From: Phyllobacterium myrsinacearum
GTDB lineage: Bacteria > Pseudomonadota > Alphaproteobacteria > Rhizobiales > Rhizobiaceae
Reading direction: 5' to 3'
Assembly (NCBI RefSeq): GCF_014138285.1
Contig: NZ_JACGXN010000003.1
Span: 186,001 to 250,000, forward strand
DNA length: 64,000 nucleotides
A model generated the notes under the pieces. It had not been told where the DNA came from, searched no databases, and saw only the letters and a program-made list of their open reading frames with translations. Numbering within the stretch: position 1 is the stretch's first letter; the number at the start of each line of letters is the position of its first letter. This document shows positions 36,912 through 45,889 of this stretch, piece by piece. The position numbers and the translations under genes were made by a program.

Positions 36912-37223
36912 TCAACCTGCCATCGCGTACATGATGAGCAGAAAGGGGATCCATGAAACGATATTGATCCAGACGCAGATTCTGTATTCTCGTCTGTGCA
37001 CAAAATTGGCCGGCTCTTTCGACGCTGCCAATACCATGGACAGAATACTTGAATGCAGCATGATGGCTCCCACCAACCAGGCCGATAAGACCAATATCAG
37101 ACCACGCGGATCCGGTCCCATCCCATCACCGCCATGCCGAGGCGAGTAACTCAAACAGAAGTAAAGCCAGGCCGACAAAACGAGCACGCTGATGGCGAGG
37201 CTAATCCTGTTGTAGTATTTCAT
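36912..37223 (-). CDS. Membrane protein, about 103 aa, three helices
   Basis: Starts at ATG 37223 with AAAGGA five bases upstream; a longer open frame to 37256 lacks such a site. Three hydrophobic helices (about 6-24, 44-65, 82-101) are separated by a glycine-rich loop (SPRHGGDGMGPD) and a basic loop (HRREYRI). No family recognised. First of a run of minus-strand small membrane-protein genes that reaches 38.6 kb. Confidence 0.6.
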   Translation of the reverse strand: MKYYNRISLAISVLVLSAWLYFCLSYSPRHGGDGMGPDPRGLILVLSAWLVGAIMLHSSILSMVLAASKEPANFVHRREYRICVWINIVSWIPFLLIMYAMAG

Positions 37224-37344
37224 TTCAATCCTTTGTGGGGCCATCTGGGCGGACATGTAAATTCCGTACTACGCTGCCTCGAACAGAAGTTTCCAATCCC
37301 TCCAGATGATATTCCGCCCATTGGAAAGAAAGAGACTTTGGTGT

Positions 37345-37608
37345 TCATCTCAGGCCAATTTCTATCAATACAGACAGCGACAGACACAGGAATGCCATAG
37401 CTATCAGACAAGAGGTCATCACGCGACGATTGTCTCCTTCCCTGTGTGCAAAGAGCGCTACGGGCAAAGCCAGCACGAAAAATATAATGCCAAAGAAGAA
37501 CCAGGATAGAGGCCTTTTGCCCTTCCAGCTTGCAATTGCCGCAATGGCAAAGCCCACCATCATCAACGACAATACAGCACTTATGACAGGCGCTATCTCA
37601 GGTTTCAA
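37345..37608 (-). CDS. Small membrane protein, 87 aa, three helices
   Basis: Hydrophobic helices at about 8-27, 34-53 and 65-84, with a charged loop AHREGDNRRV. This is a plausible inner-membrane protein, and its start overlaps the end of the next upstream gene (37598) by 11 bases, as in an operon. Family not recognised. Confidence 0.55.
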   Translation of the reverse strand: MKPEIAPVISAVLSLMMVGFAIAAIASWKGKRPLSWFFFGIIFFVLALPVALFAHREGDNRRVMTSCLIAMAFLCLSLSVLIEIGLR

Positions 37609-37804
37609 ATCGGTGTTCCTGCATTGATATTAAGTTTGACTGAGAAATGACCGCTCCGGTATTACGGGTCCTGATAAAGGTTGATGGTCGCTGGACCAGT
37701 CCCGCAATTTCCCCCCCGCGCCAAAGATAAGCAACCCAATCGAGGGTCAGCGCCACCAGTATGAATAACACAAGCACAAGTCCGGAAAAGATAATACCCA
37801 TCAT
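37598..37804 (-). CDS. Small membrane protein, 68 aa
   Basis: The frame is open back to ATG 37870, but ATG 37804 overlaps the stop of the upstream gene as ATGA, the usual sign of coupled translation, and gives one strong membrane helix (MGIIFSGLVLVLFILVAL) with a basic cytoplasmic tail. A longer form (90 aa from 37870) with an amphipathic leader is possible. Function unknown. Confidence 0.45.
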   Translation of the reverse strand: MMGIIFSGLVLVLFILVALTLDWVAYLWRGGEIAGLVQRPSTFIRTRNTGAVISQSNLISMQEHRFET

Positions 37805-38223
37805 CGACAGGGCCCAAAACACCGGACCTGCCTGTTGTCCAACATCAAATACGACTTTAAGACCCGACATACTGAAATCGGCACGATTTCAATGATTGCA
37901 TAAACGATAATGGCACGTCGCACCGCCGTGCAAAGGCGTGGTCTCCCGGCAGGAAACAAGCACCAAGCGCCGAGCAATACCACGAGAAGAATGAACCACG
38001 GTCCAAACACAAGTAAGGCGGGCAGACCGCTAACGCCTGTTGGGCCAAATTGTGCCTGAGCTTGTTCAACCAGCCCTGACAGACCCAAGCCCAGCGCCAA
38101 GGTCACAATAATCCGGCGGTAGGAGCGACCGTTCAAATCAAAAATCTTTTTGACCCTGACAAGGCAATACGGCCGTCGAGATGACTTTTGAACTGAAGGG
38201 CATGGATCCGGCATACGCGGCAT
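37801..38223 (-). CDS. Membrane protein, up to 140 aa
   Basis: The start is uncertain: ATG 38223 is used, but a TTG further in (before NGRSYRRIIVTLALG) would make the first helix a normal N-terminal signal ending VEQAQAQ. Further helices are PALLVFGPWFILLVVLLGAW and a weaker one, AIIVYAIIEIVPIS. It overlaps the next gene by four bases. The pattern signal - glycine-rich stretch - two helices resembles TrbC/VirB2-type pilin-like proteins only superficially, and no conjugation genes are near. Function unknown. Confidence 0.45.
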   Translation of the reverse strand: MPRMPDPCPSVQKSSRRPYCLVRVKKIFDLNGRSYRRIIVTLALGLGLSGLVEQAQAQFGPTGVSGLPALLVFGPWFILLVVLLGAWCLFPAGRPRLCTAVRRAIIVYAIIEIVPISVCRVLKSYLMLDNRQVRCFGPCR

Positions 38224-38304
38224 CTGGTTTTGTCGAACAATCACTCGCGCCCTTTCGTTTGGCGAGCAACGCGGGCTTGGAAAAATACCGCCCAATGCCC
38301 TACC

Positions 38305-38631
38305 CTAATTAGCCGAGATCCATGTGCCGTCTGATCCTTTCTTAAGAACGGTAACAAGGCTGGTTGGCGCGGCACCATTGATCCTGACATTAACGATGCA
38401 GGCATAGCCCTCTCCAACATGATTACAGAGGCCTTTGGGCGAAATATCCGCACTCCTGGCGAGGTCAGCCTCAGAAGGACTGGTCGCTGTTGCAACCATG
38501 GTGGAACGGGACACATTGACGATATCACTGGTCTTTGGGCCTCCCATGAGGAAGCTTGGCCCGTACATAAAATAAACGGCCGCGATCCCGACAAGTGCCG
38601 CAATAACGATGATACCCAGAAATTTCCGCAT
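38305..38631 (-). CDS. Hypothetical anchored or exported protein, 108 aa
   Basis: An N-terminal helix (MRKFLGIIVIAALVGIAAVYF) serves as signal or anchor. The outside domain of about 75 residues has a cysteine pair (GLCNHVGEGYACIVNV) likely to form a disulfide. A GGAAAC ribosome site precedes the ATG. No family recognised. Same strand as the small membrane genes just downstream. Confidence 0.6.
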   Translation of the reverse strand: MRKFLGIIVIAALVGIAAVYFMYGPSFLMGGPKTSDIVNVSRSTMVATATSPSEADLARSADISPKGLCNHVGEGYACIVNVRINGAAPTSLVTVLKKGSDGTWISAN

Positions 38632-38763
38632 GATGTTTCCACTGGTTAATTGCTTGGTGAATCAGGTTGCATGTTCAACTACTACATTGTTTCAATGCCA
38701 CGTTCTTCAATGCAATTACAACGTGGCAACGCCTCTCCGGCTCATGCAAAATAATCACGAGAA

Positions 38764-38988
38764 ATGTTGAGAATGATAAGTGCCGGGTGGAGTTGTCTTG
38801 CCGTAGCAACAATCATGGGACTTTGGTGGCTGTTCGAGGTTGTTCTCATGGTTGCCTCAGTTTCAGGCGGACCTTATGGATCCCATCCACTTTCTGAATT
38901 CGTCATTGCGTACTTCCCGTATGGATGCTTACTTTTTGTCGTTCTGGGAGTGGGAGTGTTGATAGCCGGATATTCCATTCGAAAGTGA
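38764..38988 (+). CDS. Small membrane protein, 74 aa
   Basis: Two hydrophobic helices (about 8-33 and 47-70) joined by a short loop GGPYGSHPLSE, ending in a basic tail (YSIRK). No clear ribosome site, but the hydrophobic pattern is regular. Divergent from the 38305-38631 gene. Function unknown. Confidence 0.45.
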   Translation: MLRMISAGWSCLAVATIMGLWWLFEVVLMVASVSGGPYGSHPLSEFVIAYFPYGCLLFVVLGVGVLIAGYSIRK

Positions 38989-39094
38989 CAGAGCACGTTC
39001 CTGATGGTGGCAACGCATTCATCGTGATAGCAAAGTTTTGAACTTGAATGGCAAAGATTGATACTGGTCCAAAGTCTCCCGATAGAATGGCATC

Positions 39095-39814
39095 ATGCTG
39101 AAATCATGCATTTGGATTGTCGCAGTTGTTGGTCTGGCTTTTGTGACAGCGTCTTTGCTTGTCCCCGATGAAACAGACTTTCCAGAAACCCCGGAGCAGA
39201 CAAGCGAACCTCTTTCAACCATCAGGCTGAATGCAAGTGGCGATCGATTACTGTTGAGGACGGGCCAACACGATTATGAATTCATATTGCCTGACAATCA
39301 GCTTAATGGCGCAATTGACCTGCAAAACGAGACACACGACGCTGATCGGGCGCTGGGCAACCCAAGCCGATTTATTGTCAGCCCAATCGATCTCACCAAA
39401 GATGGGGCGGCAACGATTGACATTGAGGTGATGTATGGAGGGTATGATCCAAGTCTGTCCGAAACCAAAACCATCTTGAGCGATCAGACGCGTTCACGGT
39501 TGACTACCTACGGGTTTTCCCCGTCAAATGGCAATGTTGTCGGCGATATCGACCCGCCTCTTTATATGACATGGAGCGCAAGGCTTTCCGGGCAGCAATA
39601 TCCGGTAAACAGTCGTGGCGACTATGAAGGGGCAGATCTAACGGCCTTGGCCTATCCTGAACTCCTGGTGAAACTTGATGACCCCGACAGACAGAAGCAG
39701 AACCACCGATCCAATGCTTGGCTGGCTCCTTTCAGATCCACCAAACGTGCTATTCAATTGGCTCTCCTCATACCCTTCCTGATGCTTGTGGGTTACGCAG
39801 GACCAAGCGGATAA
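39095..39814 (+). CDS. Hypothetical membrane-anchored protein, 239 aa
   Basis: An N-terminal helix (about 3-23, signal anchor), a soluble beta-rich domain (about 24-205) without cysteines or known motifs (for example SGDRLLLRTGQHDYEFILPD, DGAATIDIEVMYGG), and a C-terminal helix (about 216-234) after a basic stretch. This double-anchored topology would place the domain in the periplasm. Family not recognised. Confidence 0.55.
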   Translation: MLKSCIWIVAVVGLAFVTASLLVPDETDFPETPEQTSEPLSTIRLNASGDRLLLRTGQHDYEFILPDNQLNGAIDLQNETHDADRALGNPSRFIVSPIDLTKDGAATIDIEVMYGGYDPSLSETKTILSDQTRSRLTTYGFSPSNGNVVGDIDPPLYMTWSARLSGQQYPVNSRGDYEGADLTALAYPELLVKLDDPDRQKQNHRSNAWLAPFRSTKRAIQLALLIPFLMLVGYAGPSG

Positions 39815-39900
39815 GTATCTGGCGCACCCGACAAACCCCTCCACTGCGAATTGAGCCTTTAGAGAGAATGCGGGGTTGAGGAGACCAAGGTTAAAACGAT

Positions 39901-40236
39901 ATGCGAAATTCAACCATCCCACACACAAAGACATTCAGAGACGGAGCATTCATCGCCCTGATCATCTGGCTATTGGTTTTGCCGCTGACTTTGATGACAC
40001 AAGTCTTTGCCCCTTCAGTTTTTACACTTTTGGAGGGGATCGGAAATTTTCAATACAAGCCCTGGATTATTCTCGCGCCCACCGTCTGCACCCTCATTGT
40101 TGCGCTGGGTATCATCCCGGGATATCAAAACCTCAAAGTCATTGCTGGCGCAGCCGCTTGCAGCGTAGGGGTGATAATCGCAGCCTCGATTGCTTTCCTC
40201 TTGGTCATCGTGGCGATTCCGCGATTGCATTCTTAA
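39901..40236 (+). CDS. Membrane protein, 111 aa, three helices
   Basis: Helices at about 15-37, 55-73 and 80-106. The ATG follows the previous stop by 86 bases. Similar in size and make-up to the small membrane proteins at 36.9-38.2 kb, but no sequence repeat between them is obvious by eye. Function unknown. Confidence 0.5.
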   Translation: MRNSTIPHTKTFRDGAFIALIIWLLVLPLTLMTQVFAPSVFTLLEGIGNFQYKPWIILAPTVCTLIVALGIIPGYQNLKVIAGAAACSVGVIIAASIAFLLVIVAIPRLHS

Positions 40237-40477
40237 GTGGTGCCCCTGTAAACAAAACATAGAGGGCATGACATGCTCCACGCTAGGCCATAGCCCCAGC
40301 ACCCATTATTTTGAGAACAGATAATCGTAATCTCGACAATAGTTGAATATTGACGGTATTTGCCGTGTCGGCAACTACCGCGGCAACGGTTTTACCATCT
40401 CGGGATTGTAACTATCCTAAGCAGCACCGCACGGTGGCTCGATGCTCATACCCTCCGGCGGTTACAACCGAAAATCC

Positions 40478-40798
40478 CGCAACGGGATTTATGGAACCAG
40501 CTTGCATTTGTCGCAGCAGCCGAGGATGATGGCGGTTTATGGACCAACTCCCGCCGTTGGGAAACTACTCTCGGCGCTTCTTCGGTCCAGAGCGTGGCCG
40601 ACGCCCGGGACCGTGCTGCCTTCAGCTCGCAACCTGAAGCTTACCGAGGAAGGACGCGCCCTATTTGAGCGAACAGCCGCGCTGTTGACGGAGCTCGCAG
40701 AGACGGCGGCCGCCATTTCATCTCGTGCTGAGAAGCCGCGTGGCCGATTGCGCATCCGTTACAGGGCCAAAAACGCGGGAAAATTGTCCGGCGGTTAG
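40478..40798 (+). pseudogene. Frameshifted, truncated LysR-family regulator
   Basis: Pieces of a LysR N-terminus lie in two frames. DLWNQLAFVAAAED in the first (about 40485-40530) is the usual start of the DNA-binding domain, and ARNLKLTEEGRALFERTAALL with ETAAAISSRAEKPRGRLRI in another (about 40620-40755) is its end and linker. The middle is scrambled and the entire effector-binding domain is missing, ending next to the 3' end of the dpp operon. It is a decayed gene, marking the right border of the accessory region. Confidence 0.7.
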
Positions 40799-40819
40799 CA
40801 CCGACAATCAGAGCGCCTG

Positions 40820-42490
40820 TCAGGGCCGACCATTGACTGTTTTCCTGCCAGCGTCGTCAAAACGCCATCCCAGCTCCACACCGCCATTTTCTGTCCCAAA
40901 GAGCGCCGGAATGGCCTGAAGCAGTTTGCGGGTGTACTCATGCTGAGGGCTGTCGAAGATTGCGTCACGACGGCCTTCTTCAACGATGACGCCATGGTTC
41001 ATCACAATAACTCTATCGGCGATTTGCTCGACAACAGCCAGATCATGGCTGATGAACAGACATGAGAAACCATGCTTTCTCTGCAGTTCCGCAAAAAGCT
41101 TGAGCACCTGTGCACGAACCGTGACATCCAGCGCCGAAACCGGTTCATCGGCGATTACGAATTGCGGCCGCCTTACAACTGCTCGGGCAATAGCGACGCG
41201 CTGGCGCTGTCCGCCCGAAAGCTGGTGCGGGAAACGGGACGCAAATTCCGGGGACAGCCCAACTTCATCGAGAACATCCGCGACACGCATGTTTTTCTCT
41301 TTGTTCGTCAGTTCCGTCGAATGACGCAGTGCCTCCCCAACCAGACTCCCGATTGTCATGCGTGGATCGAGCGACGAGTAGGGATCCTGAAAAACCATCT
41401 GGCAATTCAGCCGGTAATCAACGTAATCGGTGGCCGATATTTGGATGGGCTTGCCGTTGAAAAGGATTTTACCGTCGGTTGGCTTGATAAGCCCGGCAAT
41501 TGTACGCCCTAACGTCGTCTTGCCGGAACCGGAGCCGCCGACCACCGCCACAACCTCGCCCGGCATGACGCTCAGGCTGACACCATTCAAGGCACGCTTG
41601 GGCTGCCCCTTACGCAGAAGACTTCGACGCGCCGCGAAGTCGACGACAAGACCGTCGACATTTATCCTTGCAATGGGAGAAACCTCCACAGCCCGCGCAG
41701 GCACGCGGTGCGGCAAGGCGGAAAGAAGCTTGCGCGTATAGGGATGTTGCGGCGCACGCAGCAGGTTCCTGGTATCCCCCTGCTCGACGATTTCGCCTTG
41801 CGACATGACCACGACACGATCTGAATATTTTGCAACCATCGCCAAATCATGGCTGATCATCAGAACGGCCGTGTTGTTCTCACGCGTCAGGTCAACCATC
41901 AGTTCGAGTACGTCGCGCTGAACCACTGCGTCCAATGCCGTGGTTGGCTCGTCGGCGATCAGCAGTGCCGGTTTCAGCAGCATCACTGCTGCCAGCATGA
42001 TGCGTTGGCGCATGCCACCGGAGAAATGATGCGGCATGGCTGCGAGCGCCGTTTGCGGATCGTTCAAGCCAACGCGGGCAAGCATCTCGACAATCAGCCT
42101 GTGACGCTCCCGGCTTGTCAGCCGCCGGTGAAGCCGCAGCCCTTCTTCCAATTGACGGCCTATCCTCATTGATGGGTTAAGAGAGGTCATCGGCTCCTGA
42201 AAAACCATGCCAACCCGGGCACCCCGTAACGCCTGCAGATCGCGCTTGTGCATGGTGCCGATATCCCGGCCTTCGAAACTTATTGTTCCGGTGGTGCGTT
42301 GCACAGCCGACGGATTAAGGGCAATGATTGCACGTGCCGCCATGGACTTTCCGGAACCGGACTCGCCGACGATCCCAACGATCTCACCCGCTTTCACATC
42401 GAAGCTGATGTTCTTCAGTATTTTGATACCTGTCCGTGCCACCTCCAGGGAAAGGCCGCGCACATCGAGCAGTGGTGATTTCTCCTGCAT
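40820..42490 (-). CDS. Fused dipeptide/oligopeptide ABC ATPase (DppDF, GsiA-like)
   Basis: A 556-residue chain with two ATPase domains: Walker A GESGSGKS and GGSGSGKTT, Q-loop [13 protein letters not shown] and FQDPYSSLDPR, signatures FSGGMRQR and LSGGQRQR, and Walker B ending DEPTTALD / DEPVSALD. The last gene of a minus-strand operon (binding protein - two permeases - ATPase), two bases after the second permease. Same domain plan as the fused OppDF at 16-17.7 kb. Confidence 0.93.
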   Translation of the reverse strand: MQEKSPLLDVRGLSLEVARTGIKILKNISFDVKAGEIVGIVGESGSGKSMAARAIIALNPSAVQRTTGTISFEGRDIGTMHKRDLQALRGARVGMVFQEPMTSLNPSMRIGRQLEEGLRLHRRLTSRERHRLIVEMLARVGLNDPQTALAAMPHHFSGGMRQRIMLAAVMLLKPALLIADEPTTALDAVVQRDVLELMVDLTRENNTAVLMISHDLAMVAKYSDRVVVMSQGEIVEQGDTRNLLRAPQHPYTRKLLSALPHRVPARAVEVSPIARINVDGLVVDFAARRSLLRKGQPKRALNGVSLSVMPGEVVAVVGGSGSGKTTLGRTIAGLIKPTDGKILFNGKPIQISATDYVDYRLNCQMVFQDPYSSLDPRMTIGSLVGEALRHSTELTNKEKNMRVADVLDEVGLSPEFASRFPHQLSGGQRQRVAIARAVVRRPQFVIADEPVSALDVTVRAQVLKLFAELQRKHGFSCLFISHDLAVVEQIADRVIVMNHGVIVEEGRRDAIFDSPQHEYTRKLLQAIPALFGTENGGVELGWRFDDAGRKTVNGRP

Positions 42491-42492
42491 CG

Positions 42493-43305
42493 TCAGCCCC
42501 TCATTCGTGGATCGAGTTTGTCACGCAGTGCATCGCCAAGGAGGTTAATTCCGAGCAGAGTCAGCGAGATGCAGAGACCGGGAAATATGGCCAGCCAAAC
42601 GGCTTGGGATATGAATGGACGGCCGCTCGCGAGCATATTGCCCCACGTCGGTGCGGGCGGAGGCACACCAAGACCAAGAAAGCTCAACGCGCTTTCGGCA
42701 AGCAGTACCCAGCCGAACATGGACGTGGCAAGAACTGTAAGCGGTGCGATACAATTGGGCAGAATGTGGCGAAACATCGTGTAGGCGTTCGAATTACCCA
42801 TGACGCGGGACGCTTCGATAAATTCACGTTCCCGCAACGACAGGACGTTGCCGCGAACAATCCGAACGACCGTCGGTGTATAGGCCAATCCAAGAGCCAG
42901 AATGATGCCGTATTTGTTGGCCCCGACAACAGCGAGCAGTCCGAGTGCCAGCAGGATTCCGGGAAATGCCAACAGCGCATCATTGAATGTCATGACGATA
43001 CGATCGACCCAGCCCCGGAAATAACCCGTCAATATGCCGATCAGGGTGCCTGCAGCCACCGCTAGAACAACGGTCAACAGGCTTATCCAGAAACTGGTCG
43101 CAGCACCGGCGAGCAACCGGCTGAGCACATCACGGCCGAATTCGTCTGTTCCCAGCCAGTGCGCAGCGCTTGGCCCGGCAAGTTTGAGTTTGAAATTAAG
43201 GCCAAGCGGGTCGTATGGAGTCCAGACCGCGCCCATAAATGCCCCGGCCAGAAGTGTTCCGACAAGAGCGCTGCCTATCAGCGTGTTGGGAGCGAGATTT
43301 CTCAT
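42493..43305 (-). CDS. Dipeptide ABC transporter permease (DppC family)
   Basis: A 270-residue permease. Short cytoplasmic N-terminus, helix 1 (about 10-28), the DppC-type GTDEFGRDVLSRLLAGA and the EAA loop EASRVMGNSNAYTMFRHILPN, then ESALSFLGLGVPPPAPTWG. The start overlaps the upstream permease stop by four bases. It lacks the long periplasmic insertion of the OppC protein at 14 kb. Confidence 0.93.
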   Translation of the reverse strand: MRNLAPNTLIGSALVGTLLAGAFMGAVWTPYDPLGLNFKLKLAGPSAAHWLGTDEFGRDVLSRLLAGAATSFWISLLTVVLAVAAGTLIGILTGYFRGWVDRIVMTFNDALLAFPGILLALGLLAVVGANKYGIILALGLAYTPTVVRIVRGNVLSLREREFIEASRVMGNSNAYTMFRHILPNCIAPLTVLATSMFGWVLLAESALSFLGLGVPPPAPTWGNMLASGRPFISQAVWLAIFPGLCISLTLLGINLLGDALRDKLDPRMRG

Positions 43306-44246
43306 TCGGCGGTCACTCTCGGATCAAATATGGGATAGAGCAGATCAACAACGAGGTTTACCAGCACGTAGACCGTTGCAATGAGCAGAAGGCAGCCTTG
43401 GATGACGGGATAGTCTCGAGCGAAAATTGCATCGACAAGCAACCGCCCGAGGCCGGGGATTGTGAACACCGTTTCAACCACCGCAATGCCGCCAAGCAGA
43501 TTGCCCAGAACGATGCCAATGAGCGTCCACGTCGGACCGAAGGCATTTTTGAAGGCGTGTCGCCAGAGAACCGCGGATTCAGACAGTCCCTTGGCCCGGG
43601 CATGCGTGATGTAATCAAGTTGCATGACCTCCAGCGTCGAAGCGCGTGCCATGCGCAGGATCACGCCGATCTCGTGCAGAAACAATGTGACCACGGGCAG
43701 GACGATATAAAGCAGTCCTTGTGGAAGGTTCTGCGTCATGGAGACATAGCCGAGCATAGGCAGCCAACCCAGCTTCAGGCCGAAAAACAACAGCAGAAGC
43801 AGGCCCATCCAGAACGCCGGGATAGAGAGCAAGAGAGTGGCACCGCCCACCAGAGTCACGTCGACAATGCTGTTCTGCCGCCAGGCTGCAATCATCCCTG
43901 CAGGCACGGCGACAATACTCGCCAGGAACACGGCAATCAGCACGATCTCCGCACTGATGCGCAACCGCGCCAGTATGAGAGGGAGAACCTCCTGCTGATT
44001 GGTGATCGACCGGCCGAAATCGCCGTGCAATATGTTGCCCAGCCATATTACGAACTGCGCCGGAATACTTTGATCAAGCCCTAGCCGGGCTCGCAAGTCT
44101 GCAAGGCTGGCGGGATCGGCCAGGTCACCCAGCATCAGCGAAGCTGGGTCACCCGGAATGAGGCGAATGAGAAAGAATACGGACACTGCGACAATGAGCA
44201 ATGTCGGGATAGCTGTGCCAATGCGGGTGAGCGCAAATTTCAGCAT
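43302..44246 (-). CDS. Dipeptide ABC transporter permease (DppB family)
   Basis: A 314-residue permease with six helices; N-terminal VFFLIRLIPGDPASLMLGD and C-terminal IPGLGRLLVDAIFARDYPVIQG are standard DppB. The EAA loop is THARAKGLSESAVLWRHAFKNA. The gene follows the binding-protein gene by 29 bases, with a small hairpin (CTGTC-AGAG-GACAG, 44262-44275) between that may lower permease levels relative to binding protein. Confidence 0.93.
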   Translation of the reverse strand: MLKFALTRIGTAIPTLLIVAVSVFFLIRLIPGDPASLMLGDLADPASLADLRARLGLDQSIPAQFVIWLGNILHGDFGRSITNQQEVLPLILARLRISAEIVLIAVFLASIVAVPAGMIAAWRQNSIVDVTLVGGATLLLSIPAFWMGLLLLLFFGLKLGWLPMLGYVSMTQNLPQGLLYIVLPVVTLFLHEIGVILRMARASTLEVMQLDYITHARAKGLSESAVLWRHAFKNAFGPTWTLIGIVLGNLLGGIAVVETVFTIPGLGRLLVDAIFARDYPVIQGCLLLIATVYVLVNLVVDLLYPIFDPRVTAE

Positions 44247-44275
44247 GCTGATCTCCCAGTCCTGTCAGAGGACAG

Positions 44276-45823
44276 CTATTGCTGCTTCACACCAAGTTCC
44301 CAAAGGCGAAGCTTTGCCTGCCAGACCGGTGTGCCTTCCAGACGCTTGCTGCTGACGGTTTCACCTGTGCCATTGCAATAGATAATCAGGGGAACGTCAT
44401 GCAGGAGCTTTTTGTGAAGCTCGTCGAATATGCCTTGCCGTTGTGTTTGATCTGAAATCTCCATGGCTTTGGCAATAAGCTCCAAAGCCTCGGGATTGTC
44501 CCAAACCTTGCGTGGCTGCTTCTCTTTGGGCCCCGAGAATTGTTCGAAGCTCAAAGCCGGATCAAGCCGCGCTGAATAGGAGAAGGACATCATCTGATAT
44601 TTGCCGGAATTGTACCTGTCGAGCTGGGTTGACCAATCCAGGACCTCAATCCGTGCGTTAATTCCCACGGCCTGAAGCATTGCCTGCGCGACCACAGCAG
44701 CATCAAAACTCGGCGCCGTTGGGCGTTTGTTGGCAATGATGGTAATCTCTTCACCCTTGTATCCGGCTTTGGCGAGCAGGTCCGCTACCTTCGCAGGATC
44801 AACAGCGAAAGCTTCCTTCTGGGTATCACTGTAGTAGCGCGACCCCGGGAAAATGGCAGAATTATTGGGGCGGCCCGTCCCGTTTGTCGCCTGCGCGACC
44901 AGTGTTGGTAGATCCAGTGCTGCAGCAATAGCCTGCCGCATTTCCACTTTGGAAAGCAATGAATCCTTGGTCTGCATCAGAAAGGTGTGCTTGGAGGCTT
45001 CCGCCCCCGTTGTTACCGTAAAGTTTGGATTGGCTGAAAACTCCGGAATATCGGTGCTCAGAACAGATGCAACATCAAGCGCACCGGATAAAAGGCCAGC
45101 CTTCACTGTTGCCGGATCAGGAACGACAAGGAATTTGATTTCCTTGACCAGCGGGCGCTTCGAACCGACATATCCGTCTGCCTTGTCGCCCACCGGGGAA
45201 ACATAGCCTTCAAATGCATCGAGCGTGATATATTCACCACGCTTCCAGTCGCCAAACTTGTATGGCCCGGTACCGATGGGTTTGTCCCAGCTTCCGTCGG
45301 CTTTTACCGACGCTTTTTGCAAGACGGCCGTCATTCCGCAGTCGGTGCGCGCCAGCGTATCGAGAAAGATGGCACTCGGATGGTTGATTTTCATGACAAT
45401 CGTTTGGGGATCTGGTGCCGTTACTGCGTCGACCTTGAGCCCGTTGCGGCCGTCAAATTCCGGTAGGCAACGCCATTCAGTCTTGGGATCCATATAACGG
45501 GACCAGCTCCAGAGCACGTCTTCGGCTGTGAGTGGTTCCCCGTTGTGAAACTTGACGCCGGATCTGAGCTTGAATGTATAGGTCAATGCATCCGAGGACA
45601 GTTCATAGCTCTGCGCGAGAAGCGGACCGACTGTACCGTCCTCCTTGTAACCAACCAGACCCTCGACGGTGTGCAAGACCACAGCGTCTGTATAATCGTC
45701 ACGATTTACACCGGGATTGGAGCTGCGAATATCAGCCGGAATTGCCGCTGTTATGGACTGCGCCGCGGCGGGCGCAGTCCATAACAGCCCGAACAACAGA
45801 GAAACCAAAAGAGCATTCTTCAT
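44276..45823 (-). CDS. Dipeptide-type ABC transporter substrate-binding protein
   Basis: A 515-residue SBP_bac_5 protein from ATG 45823 (signal peptide KNALLVSLLFGLLWTAPAAAQ). Family landmarks: TYTFKLRSGVKFHNGEPLTAEDVLWSW and IGTGPYKFGDWKRGEY. The single-module plan is closer to DppA/GsiB than to OppA. It follows the C45 acyltransferase gene by 66 bases on the same strand, so the imported compound is probably the substrate or product of that enzyme. Confidence 0.92.
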   Translation of the reverse strand: MKNALLVSLLFGLLWTAPAAAQSITAAIPADIRSSNPGVNRDDYTDAVVLHTVEGLVGYKEDGTVGPLLAQSYELSSDALTYTFKLRSGVKFHNGEPLTAEDVLWSWSRYMDPKTEWRCLPEFDGRNGLKVDAVTAPDPQTIVMKINHPSAIFLDTLARTDCGMTAVLQKASVKADGSWDKPIGTGPYKFGDWKRGEYITLDAFEGYVSPVGDKADGYVGSKRPLVKEIKFLVVPDPATVKAGLLSGALDVASVLSTDIPEFSANPNFTVTTGAEASKHTFLMQTKDSLLSKVEMRQAIAAALDLPTLVAQATNGTGRPNNSAIFPGSRYYSDTQKEAFAVDPAKVADLLAKAGYKGEEITIIANKRPTAPSFDAAVVAQAMLQAVGINARIEVLDWSTQLDRYNSGKYQMMSFSYSARLDPALSFEQFSGPKEKQPRKVWDNPEALELIAKAMEISDQTQRQGIFDELHKKLLHDVPLIIYCNGTGETVSSKRLEGTPVWQAKLRLWELGVKQQ

Positions 45824-45889
45824 GTCGTGAACCCCATTATTCATCCGGGCTTCGCGCCCGTTGGTTGAAGAAAGAAAAGCCTGGGCGCG

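Noticed and set aside
37801-38223. Pilin-like reading of the membrane protein (TrbC/VirB2)
   Set aside because: Only the signal-plus-two-helix outline is similar; no type IV secretion or conjugation genes lie nearby.
43239-44084. Plus-strand frame of 281 codons across the two dipeptide permease genes
   Set aside because: Rich in His, Gln, Arg and Asp with no domain; it is the reverse reading of hydrophobic permease sequence.
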